Assembly: GCA_900753405.1 (NCBI GenBank)
Contig: CAADYZ010000019.1
Span: forward strand, 186,001-250,000
Direction of reading: 5' to 3'
Source of the DNA: Campylobacteraceae bacterium
GTDB lineage: Bacteria > Campylobacterota > Campylobacteria > Campylobacterales > Campylobacteraceae
DNA: 64,000 nucleotides
The stretch's first letter is position 1; each line of letters opens with the position of its first letter. Made by a program: the position numbers and the translations under genes. Shown one piece after another: positions 34,232 through 43,195 of the stretch. The notes under the pieces were generated by a model. It had not been told where the DNA came from. It ran no database searches and saw only the letters and a list, made by a program, of their open reading frames with translations.

Positions 34232-37200
34232 TTGCAAAGTAGGATATTTGAATTTTTCATTAAGGCGGACGCGTTTTGTGATATGGCTAGCTCTCTTGGC
34301 GCGACTGATTTACAAGCGGCGGCGAGGGAGCTTGGCAAGAGGGATGAATTTAGCCTAAAATCTTGGCAGGAGAAGCTGCAAGCCTGTGCGCAAAATCAAG
34401 CCGTGGAGGTTTTGGTTGTCTCTGACGCAAAGGAGGCGCTTCTTGCGGCGCAGGCAGCGGGTTTTGCGGGGCGTGAGTGCTTCGTGCTGCCAGACTTTCG
34501 GGCGCAAAAGGGGGATGACTTAAATGCGTTTAGTGACGAGTTAAACGCCATCACCGCCACGCTTGGCGGCTTTTACAAAGCGAGCAAAACAAGGCTGCTC
34601 ATCGCGCCACAAGCAACACTTACGCACAAACTTCCTAGCCCCAAAAACCTAGCACCCTTAGTCATCAAAAAAGGGCAAAAGCTCGACTTAAAAGAGGTCA
34701 AAGAGCGGCTTTTGAACTTTGGTTACGAATTTGGTGACATTGTCGTTGAACCAGCTGAGGCAAGAGTGAGCGGCGAGGTGATCGACATTTTTTCGCCAAG
34801 CAAGGAAAATCCTGTGCGGATTTTGACTGAGTTTGACGAGGTTGAAAGCATTCGCGAGTTTGACGCCGCAACGCAGAAGAATATGCAAATCGAGCTTGAT
34901 GAGGTTGAAATTCTGCCCTTTTTAGCTGAGCTTTCAACCGCTCAACGCCAAAAGCTGGAAAAAAAGGCGGTTGAGAGCCTGACGCTAAACTTTCGGGCGA
35001 TGAGTTTTTGGGAGATCGAAGGGTTTATCGACCTGAAAGAGGAATTTTGTTGCGCGCAAACTAGCAACTTTTTTGAAAACATCCAAACTCTGCACGCCGC
35101 CTCGCGGTTTAAGCCGCTGCAAGTTAGCCTCTCGCAAGAGTTTTGCAAAGTCCATAAGGAGCGCAAAATTCTTGTGCTTTCAACCTCGCTGCAAGCCTTG
35201 AACGCACTAAATTTAGAGGCGTCAAACATCGCGTGGCTCGGCGTTGGGTGGATGTTAAACCTCACTTCGCCACAAGTTAGCATCATCTCGCTTAACACGC
35301 CGCCAAAAATGAAGCGCAAAAAAAGCTCAAACATCGTCCTAGACGAGCTTCGCGCGGGCGAATTGGTGGTGCATGAAAACTACGGCGTGGGGAAATTTTT
35401 GGGCTTGGAGTTGGCAAAAGTTTTGGGCGTAAAACGCGAAGTTGTAGCCATCGCCTACCAAAACGGCGACAAACTTCTGCTTCCAGTTGAGCATTTAGGC
35501 AAAATCGACAAATACATCGCAACAAGTGGCGTCATCACCCAGCTCGACCGACTAGGCAAGGCAAGTTTTGCGAAGATTAAAGAAAGCGTTCGCAAAAAAC
35601 TCTTTGTCATCGCCGCTAAAATCGCCGAACTTGCCGCCAAACGAGAGCTAATCAACGCACCAAAGCTCAGCCTAAGTCCAGCGTTGCAAAACGAGTTTAA
35701 CCGCGCCGCGGGCTTTGCTTACACGCCTGACCAAGAGGATGCGATCGGTGAGATTTTAAGCGACCTGCAAAGCGGCAAGGCGATGGAGCGGCTGCTGAGT
35801 GGGGATGTTGGGTTTGGCAAAACAGAAGTTGCGATGAATGCGATTTTAGCGTGCGTCAAAAGCGGTTACAGCGCGCTGTTTTTTGCGCCAACAACGCTGC
35901 TTTCAAACCAGCACTACGCCTCTTTAAAAGCCCGCCTCACGCCCTTTGGAGTCGAGGTTTTTAAGCTTGATCGTTTCAGCACAGCGGCGCAAAAACGCGA
36001 GTTAAAAGAAGCCATTGAGGCAAATCGTGCCATTTGCGTAGTTGGCACGCATGCGCTTTTGTCGCTGCGGGTGGAAAACACCGCACTAGTTGTCATAGAC
36101 GAAGAGCACCAATTTGGCGTCAAACAAAAAGAAAAGCTCAAACTCACCGCGCAAAACGCGCACATTTTGACTATGTCAGCAACGCCGATCCCTCGCTCGC
36201 TGAATATGGCACTAAGCGGCGTAAAGAGCTACTCTGTGCTACTAACACCGCCGCTTGAAAGGCTTGCGACTCGCAGTTTTGTCAGAGAGTGGGACGAAGC
36301 GGTGGTGAAAGAGGCGATTTTGCGTGAAATTCGCCGTGGCGGGCAGTGCATTTTTGTCCATAACAAAATCGCTGATCTAAACCGCATCGAAAAGGAGTTA
36401 AAACGCCTTTTGCCGAGCCTAAAAATCGCCATTTTGCACGGCAAAATCGAAGCAAAATTCAGCGAAGAGGTGATGTTGCAGTTTGCACAGGGCAAATTTG
36501 ACCTGCTGCTTTGCACCAGTATCGTTGAGAGCGGCATCGACCTTGCAAATGTTAATACGATTTTGGTTAATGGCGCGCAAAACTTCGGACTAGCCGACCT
36601 CCACCAGCTTCGCGGGCGCGTTGGGCGGCGTGACAGGCAGGGATATTGCTACTTTTTAGTCACTGACGCACAGGAGATGACGATGGACGCGAGGAAACGG
36701 CTTGTGGCGTTGGAGAGCAACTCTTCGCTTGGAAGTGGTGCGGTGCTAGCCCGCCACGACCTTGAAATTCGCGGTGGCGGCAACCTGCTTGGCGAGGAGC
36801 AAAGCGGAAACATCACCGCCGTTGGCTACTCGCTTTACCTCAAAATGGTCGAAGAGGCGCTAAACCTCATCCTAAACCGCGGAAATGTCAGCAAGGAAGG
36901 AGTTGAGATCAAGATGAATGTGAATGCTTTCATCAACTCCGAACTAGTTGCGAGCGACCGCGTCAGACTCGAACTTTACAGGCGGCTTGGGGCGGCTAGT
37001 AGCGTTGGCGAGGTGTTTGAGATCGCCGTTGAGATCGAGGAGCGTTTTGGGCGGTTGGATCTCTACACGCAGCAGTTTTTAGAGCTAATGAAGATTAAGA
37101 TCTTGGCTGCTGAGTGCGGTTTTACGGGCGTGAGCAGTTACGAGCAAAACATCCTTCTCGTCTCGCCAACTCAAAAGGTCACGCTAAAAGCTAGAAGCAG

Positions 37201-37270
37201 TGATGAAGACGATGTTTTGGCGTGTGCGCTCTCCTTTTTGCGAAAACGCCAGAAGGAAAACGCCGCTTAG
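34232..37270 (+). CDS. mfd: Transcription-repair coupling factor
   Basis: SF2 translocase that removes stalled RNA polymerase and recruits UvrA. UvrB-homology modules at the N-terminus, RNAP-interaction domain (about residues 370-445, ELRAGELVVHENYGVGKFLGLE), helicase motifs with LSGDVGFGKTEVAM (about 528), DEEHQFGVKQKEKL and TMSATPIPRSLNMAL, the TRG motif QLRGRVGRRDRQGYCYF and ARHDLEIRGGGNLLGEEQSG, and a C-terminal TRCF domain. 1012 aa. TTG start at 34232 with AAAGG six bases upstream; MQSRIFEFF resembles related N-termini. Ends the conserved folC-M23-ccmA-mfd order. Confidence 0.95.
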   Translation: MQSRIFEFFIKADAFCDMASSLGATDLQAAARELGKRDEFSLKSWQEKLQACAQNQAVEVLVVSDAKEALLAAQAAGFAGRECFVLPDFRAQKGDDLNAFSDELNAITATLGGFYKASKTRLLIAPQATLTHKLPSPKNLAPLVIKKGQKLDLKEVKERLLNFGYEFGDIVVEPAEARVSGEVIDIFSPSKENPVRILTEFDEVESIREFDAATQKNMQIELDEVEILPFLAELSTAQRQKLEKKAVESLTLNFRAMSFWEIEGFIDLKEEFCCAQTSNFFENIQTLHAASRFKPLQVSLSQEFCKVHKERKILVLSTSLQALNALNLEASNIAWLGVGWMLNLTSPQVSIISLNTPPKMKRKKSSNIVLDELRAGELVVHENYGVGKFLGLELAKVLGVKREVVAIAYQNGDKLLLPVEHLGKIDKYIATSGVITQLDRLGKASFAKIKESVRKKLFVIAAKIAELAAKRELINAPKLSLSPALQNEFNRAAGFAYTPDQEDAIGEILSDLQSGKAMERLLSGDVGFGKTEVAMNAILACVKSGYSALFFAPTTLLSNQHYASLKARLTPFGVEVFKLDRFSTAAQKRELKEAIEANRAICVVGTHALLSLRVENTALVVIDEEHQFGVKQKEKLKLTAQNAHILTMSATPIPRSLNMALSGVKSYSVLLTPPLERLATRSFVREWDEAVVKEAILREIRRGGQCIFVHNKIADLNRIEKELKRLLPSLKIAILHGKIEAKFSEEVMLQFAQGKFDLLLCTSIVESGIDLANVNTILVNGAQNFGLADLHQLRGRVGRRDRQGYCYFLVTDAQEMTMDARKRLVALESNSSLGSGAVLARHDLEIRGGGNLLGEEQSGNITAVGYSLYLKMVEEALNLILNRGNVSKEGVEIKMNVNAFINSELVASDRVRLELYRRLGAASSVGEVFEIAVEIEERFGRLDLYTQQFLELMKIKILAAECGFTGVSSYEQNILLVSPTQKVTLKARSSDEDDVLACALSFLRKRQKENAA

Positions 37271-37283
37271 CTCCAACTTCCAA

Positions 37284-37333
37284 CCAAATTCGGTTTTAGC
37301 AAATTTGCGGAATTTGTCAAAACCGAATTTGAC
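37284..37333. repeat. Inverted pair of the dispersed repeat after mfd
   Basis: CAAATTCGGTTTTAGC (from 37285) faces GTCAAAACCGAATTTGAC (37316-37333). AAATTTGC flanks lengthen the stem. It may terminate mfd. Confidence 0.85.
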
Positions 37334-37405
37334 CTTTTTCAACGCTTTTTGCCCACAAATTTCTAAACTTTTTCTAAACAAATTACTAATTTTATATTTT
37401 TTTAA

Positions 37406-37414
37406 GGGGGGGGG
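37406..37414 (+). repeat. Homopolymeric G9 tract (candidate phase-variable site)
   Basis: Nine consecutive G in an AT-rich leader, immediately upstream of TAAAAT (37415-37420), which resembles a Campylobacter -10 box. The tract would lie in the promoter spacer of the lipoprotein/DUF4105 pair, so slippage could vary transcription. Confidence 0.8.
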
Positions 37415-37449
37415 TAAAATGTCGCGACATTTGACAAAAGGAGAAGAGG

Positions 37450-37866
37450 ATGAAAACTCTACAAAAACTTGGCATACAAAAACTTGCCATCGCGGCGGCA
37501 GCAACACTCTTTTTTAGCGGTTGCGCGACTATTAGTAACTCGCCTAACCAAAGCGTTTCGATCAGCACAAACACGGGCGATGTGGTTGTTGCGGACATCA
37601 ATGGAGAAAAGGTAACTTTGCCTGCTGCGGTGAAAATCAGCCACAAAGGAGAGACGATTGTGAAAGTCTTGCCTGCGGACAACCCGGGCTTTGAAGCAAC
37701 GCAAATCGTCATCACAGGAAAACAGAAGTTAAGCGGCTGGTTTTGGGCAAACATCATCACTGGTGGCACAACTGGCTCGACAACTGACGCCGCCTCAGGT
37801 GGTGCGTGGGAATACGCTAATCCTAACTTCGTAGTGCCAGTGAAAAAGAAACCAAAGAGAAGGTAG
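37450..37866 (+). CDS. Small lipoprotein of unknown function
   Basis: 138-aa predicted lipoprotein: basic N-terminus, hydrophobic helix and lipobox FFSGC (Cys about residue 25). The mature part has a Ser/Thr-rich N-terminus, a PEGA-like beta segment (KVTLPAAVKISHKGETIVKVLPADNPGFEATQIVI, about 57-90), a small hydrophobic Gly-rich segment (GWFWANIITGGTTGSTTDAASGG, about 96-118) and a basic tail KKKPKRR. AAAAGGAG precedes the ATG. It lies 8 bp upstream of a DUF4105 gene, with which it probably forms a two-gene operon controlled near a G9 tract. I do not recognise a characterised homologue. Confidence 0.8.
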   Translation: MKTLQKLGIQKLAIAAAATLFFSGCATISNSPNQSVSISTNTGDVVVADINGEKVTLPAAVKISHKGETIVKVLPADNPGFEATQIVITGKQKLSGWFWANIITGGTTGSTTDAASGGAWEYANPNFVVPVKKKPKRR

Positions 37867-37874
37867 GCGACTTT

Positions 37875-39632
37875 GTGCTAAAACGCCTGCTGTTGCTCTG
37901 TGTTTTTGGGAATTTGCTTTTTGCGAATTCTCAAACCTTTAACCAAACTCCTGCGGACTTAAACGCCCTTAAAAACACGCTTTTAAACGCAAAAATTTAT
38001 GAAAATCCAAAATGGCTAGCACTTTTGCATTATGAAAACGGCAAGTCAGCCATTGCCAAAGGCTCAAATTTCTTTCTCTCTCAAAACGGACACAAAAACG
38101 CAAAAGATGAATACACAGCGACAATTGAGGCGTTTTTTGAGCAAATGTCAAAACCGAATTTGAAAGATTTAGAAAACTCAACGCTTTGCAAATACCCTGC
38201 AAGGCTTTATTTTATCGCGCAAAATTTAGATGATGAAACCTTTAATGCGCTTATAGACACGGGCAAATGCGAGGGGCTGAGTGAGTTTTTGCAGATCGTG
38301 CCAATTGAAAACATTTTCATCGAATTTGCCGCTGAGAGCGAAATTTACCCCGGATCGAGTATGGGGCATATCTTTTTGCATTTGCGTGGGCAAACTAAGC
38401 AAGATTTCAATGCTACCGCCAACGGAGAGACTTTGGTGCGTAAAAAAGGCGATAGACAGGATTATGCGATGAGTTATTTTGCGATGATGAGCGAATTTTT
38501 CAACCCTTTGGACTATGTAGGTGCTTTAAGTGGCACGCTCAAAGGCTTTTACGCGCTTAACCCTTACGAAAACGCCGAGCTTGATTATCTTAGCAACGAG
38601 CAAAGAAGTTTATATATTTACAAGGTGCGAGCAAATGCGGCGCAACTTCGGCTTTTTGTGCTGCATTTGTGGGAGTTAAAGGACAAGCAAATCGCTTATG
38701 ATTTCGTCACGCATAATTGCACAAACGGGATAGAAAACATACTTGGCGTGATTGACGAGGGTTTTTTTTACGCCACTTACAAGCCCTTTATTACCCCTGC
38801 TGAGTATTTGCGACACCTTGTAAATGCTGATAAAATCGAATTTAGCGAGCTTAAAACCCCGCCAAACAAGCAAAAATTCGTGCAAAAATTTGGCAGCAAC
38901 GACATTTTAAACACTCGCAAAAGCTCAAAAATCTCTTTTGGGCTTATGCATCAAGGCGGCTCAACCCGTCAAGGCTTTTTATATTTTGCGCCCATTTACT
39001 CGGACATAAAAAACGCAAACAACGCCTACAAAGAGTTGATAGAATCACGCCTTGCTTCGCTTGAACTGCGTTTTGCAAGGCTTGATGAATACGAAAAATT
39101 CAAGGCTTTTTTGCATAAAATCGAGCTTTTGCACCTTTTTAGCGTGGCTGATACTTTGCGGACAAAGAGCCTTTCAAAACTCATCAGCTTGCGTTTTGAG
39201 CCAAATTTATACGCCAAAGGGGTAAATAAGCACTTTAAAGGCGAGCAAAATGAGCGCACAAGGCTTTTTCCTACGCTTGATTTAGCACTTGGCGTGGGCG
39301 CTTATGCTGGGGCGTTTAGCTTTTACGCGCTTGGGGATTTGGGTTATAGATATGAGCTTATCCACAACCCTTTTGTCTCGCTTAAAAGTGGCGTTGTGGC
39401 GAGCTTTGAGAGGTTTAAATTTATCGGCGAATATCAAATTTATTATGATTTAAACGACAATAACCGCGGCTATGACAGCAAGATTAGCCTTTTTGCTGGG
39501 CTAAACGCCTTTAAAGAATTTGACATTTTTGCCGAATTTAACGCCTTTCATCAGCTTTTTAACACTCGAAAAATTCTTTACGAAAAAAGGCAAAGCGTGG
39601 AATTTAAAGTTGGTTTTAGTTGGAATTTCTAG
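37875..39632 (+). CDS. DUF4105-domain protein with barrel-like C-terminus
   Basis: 585-aa exported protein: signal peptide (residues 1-18), an N-terminal helical region, then the DUF4105 core with SSMGHIFLHLRG (His, about residue 157) and VTHNCTNGIE (Cys, about 278), whose His and Cys suggest a papain/NlpC-like fold. The last 130 residues alternate polar and aromatic residues in strand-length blocks (FSFYALGDLGYRY, KFIGEYQIYYDL, KISLFAGLNAF, FDIFAEFNAF) and end in KVGFSWNF with terminal Phe, as outer-membrane barrels do. GTG start at 37875 with AAGGTAGG upstream. The composition is more AT-rich than that of its neighbours. An in-frame repeat (38148-38164) encodes SKPNLKDL. Catalytic activity and barrel topology are inference. 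Confidence 0.8.
   Translation: MLKRLLLLCVFGNLLFANSQTFNQTPADLNALKNTLLNAKIYENPKWLALLHYENGKSAIAKGSNFFLSQNGHKNAKDEYTATIEAFFEQMSKPNLKDLENSTLCKYPARLYFIAQNLDDETFNALIDTGKCEGLSEFLQIVPIENIFIEFAAESEIYPGSSMGHIFLHLRGQTKQDFNATANGETLVRKKGDRQDYAMSYFAMMSEFFNPLDYVGALSGTLKGFYALNPYENAELDYLSNEQRSLYIYKVRANAAQLRLFVLHLWELKDKQIAYDFVTHNCTNGIENILGVIDEGFFYATYKPFITPAEYLRHLVNADKIEFSELKTPPNKQKFVQKFGSNDILNTRKSSKISFGLMHQGGSTRQGFLYFAPIYSDIKNANNAYKELIESRLASLELRFARLDEYEKFKAFLHKIELLHLFSVADTLRTKSLSKLISLRFEPNLYAKGVNKHFKGEQNERTRLFPTLDLALGVGAYAGAFSFYALGDLGYRYELIHNPFVSLKSGVVASFERFKFIGEYQIYYDLNDNNRGYDSKISLFAGLNAFKEFDIFAEFNAFHQLFNTRKILYEKRQSVEFKVGFSWNF
38148..38164 (-). repeat. In-frame dispersed repeat in the DUF4105 gene
   Basis: GTCAAAACCGAATTTGA, translated SKPNL. 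Confidence 0.9.
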
Positions 39633-39661
39633 TTTAAAGTGCGTTTTGTTAAAGCCAATTT

Positions 39662-39685
39662 GTCAAAACCAAATTTGATTTTGAC
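39662..39685. repeat. 24-bp palindrome form of the dispersed repeat
   Basis: GTCAAAACCAAA joined to TTTGATTTTGAC, identical to the copy at 14942-14965, and likewise placed between convergent genes beside a 41-bp inverted repeat. Confidence 0.9.
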
Positions 39686-39716
39686 AAATTTTTACAACAG
39701 CTAGCAAAAGGGCTAA

Positions 39717-39757
39717 TTAGTAACTTTTTAGACTTTTTTGGTCTCTAAAATTACTAA
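39717..39757. repeat. 41-bp imperfect inverted repeat, copy B
   Basis: Begins TTAGTAA and ends TTACTAA, with TGGTCTC in the core. Related to 14898-14938. The arms can fold into a stem with an internal TTTTTT, so it may serve as a bidirectional terminator between the DUF4105 gene and ppk. Confidence 0.65.
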
Positions 39758-39803
39758 TCAAGCCGAAATTTTACCTATTTTACGAGGTTTTACCAAAAAC
39801 CTA

Positions 39804-41885
39804 CTAACTCTCGCTAAAAAGCTTGCTTGCTAGGATGTTTGCCTTTGCTTTGTCGTCTTGGGCTTTGAGCGAGCGGTAAATTTCGTTGTAGCGACTCTCA
39901 AAAAACTCCTGCGAATTTAGACTTGCTTCGCCATCTTTTGGCTTCATCAACTCGTAACTTCCATCCGCTTTTAGCTCGTAAGCAAGCGTGTTGTCGCTAA
40001 GTTGGATGCGGATGATCTCGCCTAATTTTTCAGCCAACTTCTCGTCAAAAATAGGCGTCATCAGCTCCAACCTTCGCTCCAAATTTCGCGGCATCCAGTC
40101 AGCACTCGCGATGTAATACTGCGGCGTGGCGTGCGCAAAATGCAGAATTCTTGCGTGTTCGAGGTATTTTCCTACGATACTTCTGACGCGGATGTTTTCG
40201 CTAAGCCCCTTAACTTGCGGTCTTAAACAACAAATTCCACGCACGATGAGATCGCACTTCACGCCCGCCCTACTCGCCTCGTAAAGCGCGTTGATCATAT
40301 CCTCATCCACAAGCGCATTCATCTTCGCGACAATCCGCCCCTCAGCGCCAAATTTCGCCTCATTTGCGATCATCTCCAAAAGCCGCTCTTTCATCTGCAT
40401 CGGCGACATCGAGAGGCTTTTTAGCCGCCGCTCTTTGCTGTAACCGCTGAGGATGTGGAAAAAGGCGGTCGTGTCCTTTGCAAACTCGGCATTTCGCGTA
40501 AAATAGCTGATGTCGGTGTAGATTTTCGCGCTACTGCCGTTGTAGTTTCCAGTCGCTAGATGCATATAAAAATCGAGCCTCTCACCAACTTGGCGGATGA
40601 CTTGGGCGACCTTTGCATGCACCTTAAAGCCCGTGATTCCGTAAATGACATGCGCACCCGCGTTTTCAAGTGCCTTCGCCCAATGCAGGTTATTCTCCTC
40701 GTCAAACCGCGCCTTCAACTCGACCATTACGGTAACTTGCTTGCCCTCGCTTGCCGCATCCACCAACGCGCGGATGAGTTCGCTGTTTTTCTCCACGCGG
40801 TAAAGCGTCATTCTAATCGAGATCACCTTCGGGTCTTTTGCCGCCTCTTTGATGAATTTCGCGACTGGTTCAAAGCTCTCATACGGGTGAAAAAGCAAGA
40901 CATCGCCCTTGTCCATCACGCTAAAAATCGTCTCATTTTCGTTAAAGGGGGGCAAAATCTTTGGCGCAAAAGGTGTAAAAGTCAAATTTGAAAACGACTT
41001 GTCCGCGACAATCTGCCACAACGCCCCAAGCGTTAGCGGCGTTTTGTAAAAATATGTGTCAGCAGGGTTGATCGCAAGATGCGAGGTCAAAAACTCCACC
41101 AACTCAGCGTCCGCGTCCGACTCCATTTGCAGCCGCACAAACGCCCCTTTTCGGCGAGATTTCAACCCTTGTTCGAGGATGAGCATAAAATCATCCGCCT
41201 CCTCCTCTTCAATGACCATATCAGCATTTCTAGTCACGCGAAATGCTGCTGCTTGGGCAAGTTTGTAGCCCGGGAATATCTGCTCTGTGTGACGCTCGAC
41301 AATGCTCTCAATCGGCACATAAAGCCCCTCGCCTGCGTTGTAAAACCGCGGTAAAAGACGCGAAATCCGCACCATCGCAAACTTGCTGATCTCGCTATGC
41401 TCGCCGTCAATGAGCTTCATCACCAGCCCAAAACTCAGGTTATTAAGCGGCGGAAACGGGTGTGTTGAGTCGATGGCGATCGGCACGATGATCGGAAGGA
41501 TGTTTGAGTAGAAAAACTCGTCCGCCTTTGCCCTAAACTGCGCGTTCAACGCGTCATACGGCAAAATTTTCAGCCCCTTTTTCGCAAGCGCTTCGGTCGT
41601 CTCGTGGTAGAATTTTTCAAGCAGTTTTTGCTCGTCTTTAATCTTCTCCCTGCACTTCGCAAGCTGCATCGCAGGGCTTAGCTCGCCCTCTTTGCTCGCG
41701 CCAAAACCCGCCGACACAAGCTGCATCAACCCCGCCATCCGAATCATATAAAACTCATCCAAGTTTGTCGAGTAAATGGCGATGAATTTGAGCTTTTCAA
41801 GCAGCGGAATGTCGCGTTCGCACTGCTTTAAAACGCGGCTGTTAAACTCCGTCCAAGAGAGTTCGCGGTTGATTAATTGTTGCAT
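39804..41885 (-). CDS. ppk1: Polyphosphate kinase 1
   Basis: Reversibly polymerises ATP gamma-phosphate into polyphosphate, important for stress survival in Campylobacter. N-terminal LINRELSWTEFNSRVLKQ, then IYSTNLDEFYMIR, the central SIRMTLYRVEKNSELI, the catalytic His region (FKVHAKVAQVIR, about residue 425), GTGNYN-like LATGNYNGSSAKIYTDISYFT, and RGICCLRPQVKG. 693 aa, typical. AAGGAG precedes the ATG. It lies downstream of cbpA-hspR on the same strand, with a repeat between. Confidence 0.96.
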   Translation of the reverse strand: MQQLINRELSWTEFNSRVLKQCERDIPLLEKLKFIAIYSTNLDEFYMIRMAGLMQLVSAGFGASKEGELSPAMQLAKCREKIKDEQKLLEKFYHETTEALAKKGLKILPYDALNAQFRAKADEFFYSNILPIIVPIAIDSTHPFPPLNNLSFGLVMKLIDGEHSEISKFAMVRISRLLPRFYNAGEGLYVPIESIVERHTEQIFPGYKLAQAAAFRVTRNADMVIEEEEADDFMLILEQGLKSRRKGAFVRLQMESDADAELVEFLTSHLAINPADTYFYKTPLTLGALWQIVADKSFSNLTFTPFAPKILPPFNENETIFSVMDKGDVLLFHPYESFEPVAKFIKEAAKDPKVISIRMTLYRVEKNSELIRALVDAASEGKQVTVMVELKARFDEENNLHWAKALENAGAHVIYGITGFKVHAKVAQVIRQVGERLDFYMHLATGNYNGSSAKIYTDISYFTRNAEFAKDTTAFFHILSGYSKERRLKSLSMSPMQMKERLLEMIANEAKFGAEGRIVAKMNALVDEDMINALYEASRAGVKCDLIVRGICCLRPQVKGLSENIRVRSIVGKYLEHARILHFAHATPQYYIASADWMPRNLERRLELMTPIFDEKLAEKLGEIIRIQLSDNTLAYELKADGSYELMKPKDGEASLNSQEFFESRYNEIYRSLKAQDDKAKANILASKLFSES

Positions 41886-41899
41886 TTTTACTCCTTAAA

Positions 41900-41916
41900 T
41901 CAAATTTGGTTTTTAC
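41900..41916 (+). repeat. Dispersed repeat variant between hspR and ppk1
   Basis: TCAAATTTGGTTTTTAC, in the short hspR-ppk1 gap. Confidence 0.75.
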
Positions 41917-41920
41917 ATTT

Positions 41921-42241
41921 TCACGCCTCTTTCACAACGAGCGCCACGCCGCCGCCAAGCCTGCTTCTTAGCGTGTTGATCTCGCTGTGGGCTTGTGCGA
42001 GCTGCTCATTTAGCCGCAAAATCACCTCAACGCCTGCTAAATTCACCCCCATTTCACGCGTAAGGTTCAAAATCAGCCTCACGCGGTCGATGTCCTTTTG
42101 GCTGTAAAGTCGCACCTTCCCCTCCGTCCGACTAGGCTCAACAAGCCCTTCGCGCTCGTATTGACGCAGGGTTTGAGGGTGGATGTCAAGTTGCTTTGCC
42201 ACAACGCTTATCAAAAACAGCGGTTCGTCATATCTCGTCAT
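41921..42241 (-). CDS. hspR: Heat-shock repressor HspR (MerR family)
   Basis: Dimeric repressor of chaperone genes that binds HAIR inverted repeats and releases on heat. N-terminal MerR winged helix (ISVVAKQLDIHPQTLRQYEREGLVEPSRTEGKVRLYSQKDIDRV, about residues 11-54) and a C-terminal coiled-coil (EVILRLNEQLAQAHSEINTLRSRLGG). 106 aa. It follows cbpA by about 10 bp, the classic cbpA-hspR layout. Likely targets in this window are its own operon and clpB, where HAIR-like sites overlap the promoters. Confidence 0.94.
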   Translation of the reverse strand: MTRYDEPLFLISVVAKQLDIHPQTLRQYEREGLVEPSRTEGKVRLYSQKDIDRVRLILNLTREMGVNLAGVEVILRLNEQLAQAHSEINTLRSRLGGGVALVVKEA

Positions 42242-42251
42242 CGCCAGCCTC

Positions 42252-43163
42252 CTACTCTTTTAGTTCGTATCTAAGCGCGCTTTGAAGCGACTCGCTAAGC
42301 TCTTCAACCTTTGGCAAAACCACGCTCACAGTCGCATACAAATCCCCCGTCACGCCGCTTTTTCGCTCTTTTAAGCCGTAGCCTTTAAGACGGATTTTTT
42401 GGTTGTTTTTGGTGTTTGGCGCAAGCTTCACGCTTAGCGTTTTTTGCGGCGTTTGCACGCTAATGCTGCCGCCAAAAAGCGCCGTTTTTAGCCCAACTTG
42501 CGCGGTGACATAAATGTCATTTCCCTCGACTTTAAAGGTCTCGTCCTCCTCAACCTGCACATTCAAAATCAAATCCCCTCTTTGCGAGCCGTTTGAGTTG
42601 CCCTTTTGTTTCAAACGCACCTTTTCGCCGCTTCTAAGCCCCGCTGGGACCTTGAATTTCACGCTCTCACCGCCAACTTTAACGCTCATCTCACCGCCAT
42701 TTACCGCTGTTAAAAACGGAACGCTGATGTTTGCGTTGATGTCTAAATTTGCGGCGTTTTTGCTAAAAATGTCTCTAAAAAACTCGCTATCACCCGAGCT
42801 GCCAAAACTGCCGCTAAAACCACCGCCACCAAAGCCTCGGTTAAAGCCGCCGCTGCCACCAAAAATGCTGTTTAAGATCTCATTAATATCCACATTCTGC
42901 CCGCTGCCTGAATGCTGCTTGTAAAAGTCGCTAAAATTCTGCCCGTTGAACATCCTGTCGCCAAACTGGTCGTATTGCGCCTTTTTTTGCGTGTCACTTA
43001 AAATCTCATACGCCGCGTTGATCTCCTTAAACTTTTCCTCAGCCCCAGCCTCTTTGTTGATGTCGGGGTGGTATTTTCTTGCAAGTTTTCGGTAAGCCTT
43101 TTTGATCTCCTCTTGGCTCGCATCCTTGCTAACGCCTAATGTTTCATACAAACTGCCACTCAT
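42252..43163 (-). CDS. cbpA: DnaJ-family co-chaperone CbpA
   Basis: Type II (class B) J-protein that stimulates DnaK. J domain with YETLGVSKDASQEEIKKAYRKLARKYHPDINKE and the HPD triad, a Gly/Phe/Ser-rich linker (about residues 85-130, many GGF repeats), and two beta-barrel client-binding domains (about 135-300). No zinc-finger Cys repeats, which separates it from DnaJ. ATG at 43163 with AAGGAG; a TTG two codons upstream is less likely. 303 aa. Confidence 0.94.
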   Translation of the reverse strand: MSGSLYETLGVSKDASQEEIKKAYRKLARKYHPDINKEAGAEEKFKEINAAYEILSDTQKKAQYDQFGDRMFNGQNFSDFYKQHSGSGQNVDINEILNSIFGGSGGFNRGFGGGGFSGSFGSSGDSEFFRDIFSKNAANLDINANISVPFLTAVNGGEMSVKVGGESVKFKVPAGLRSGEKVRLKQKGNSNGSQRGDLILNVQVEEDETFKVEGNDIYVTAQVGLKTALFGGSISVQTPQKTLSVKLAPNTKNNQKIRLKGYGLKERKSGVTGDLYATVSVVLPKVEELSESLQSALRYELKE

Positions 43164-43195
43164 TGACAACTCCTTGCTAAATTATTTTTAGCCTT

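Noticed and set aside
37419..37517. Open frame starting at the ATG just after the G9 tract
   Set aside because: It overlaps the lipoprotein gene out of frame, has no ribosome-binding site and ends with no domain.
40949..40954. G6 run inside ppk1 as a phase-variation site
   Set aside because: Six bases is short for slippage switching, and the frame is intact.
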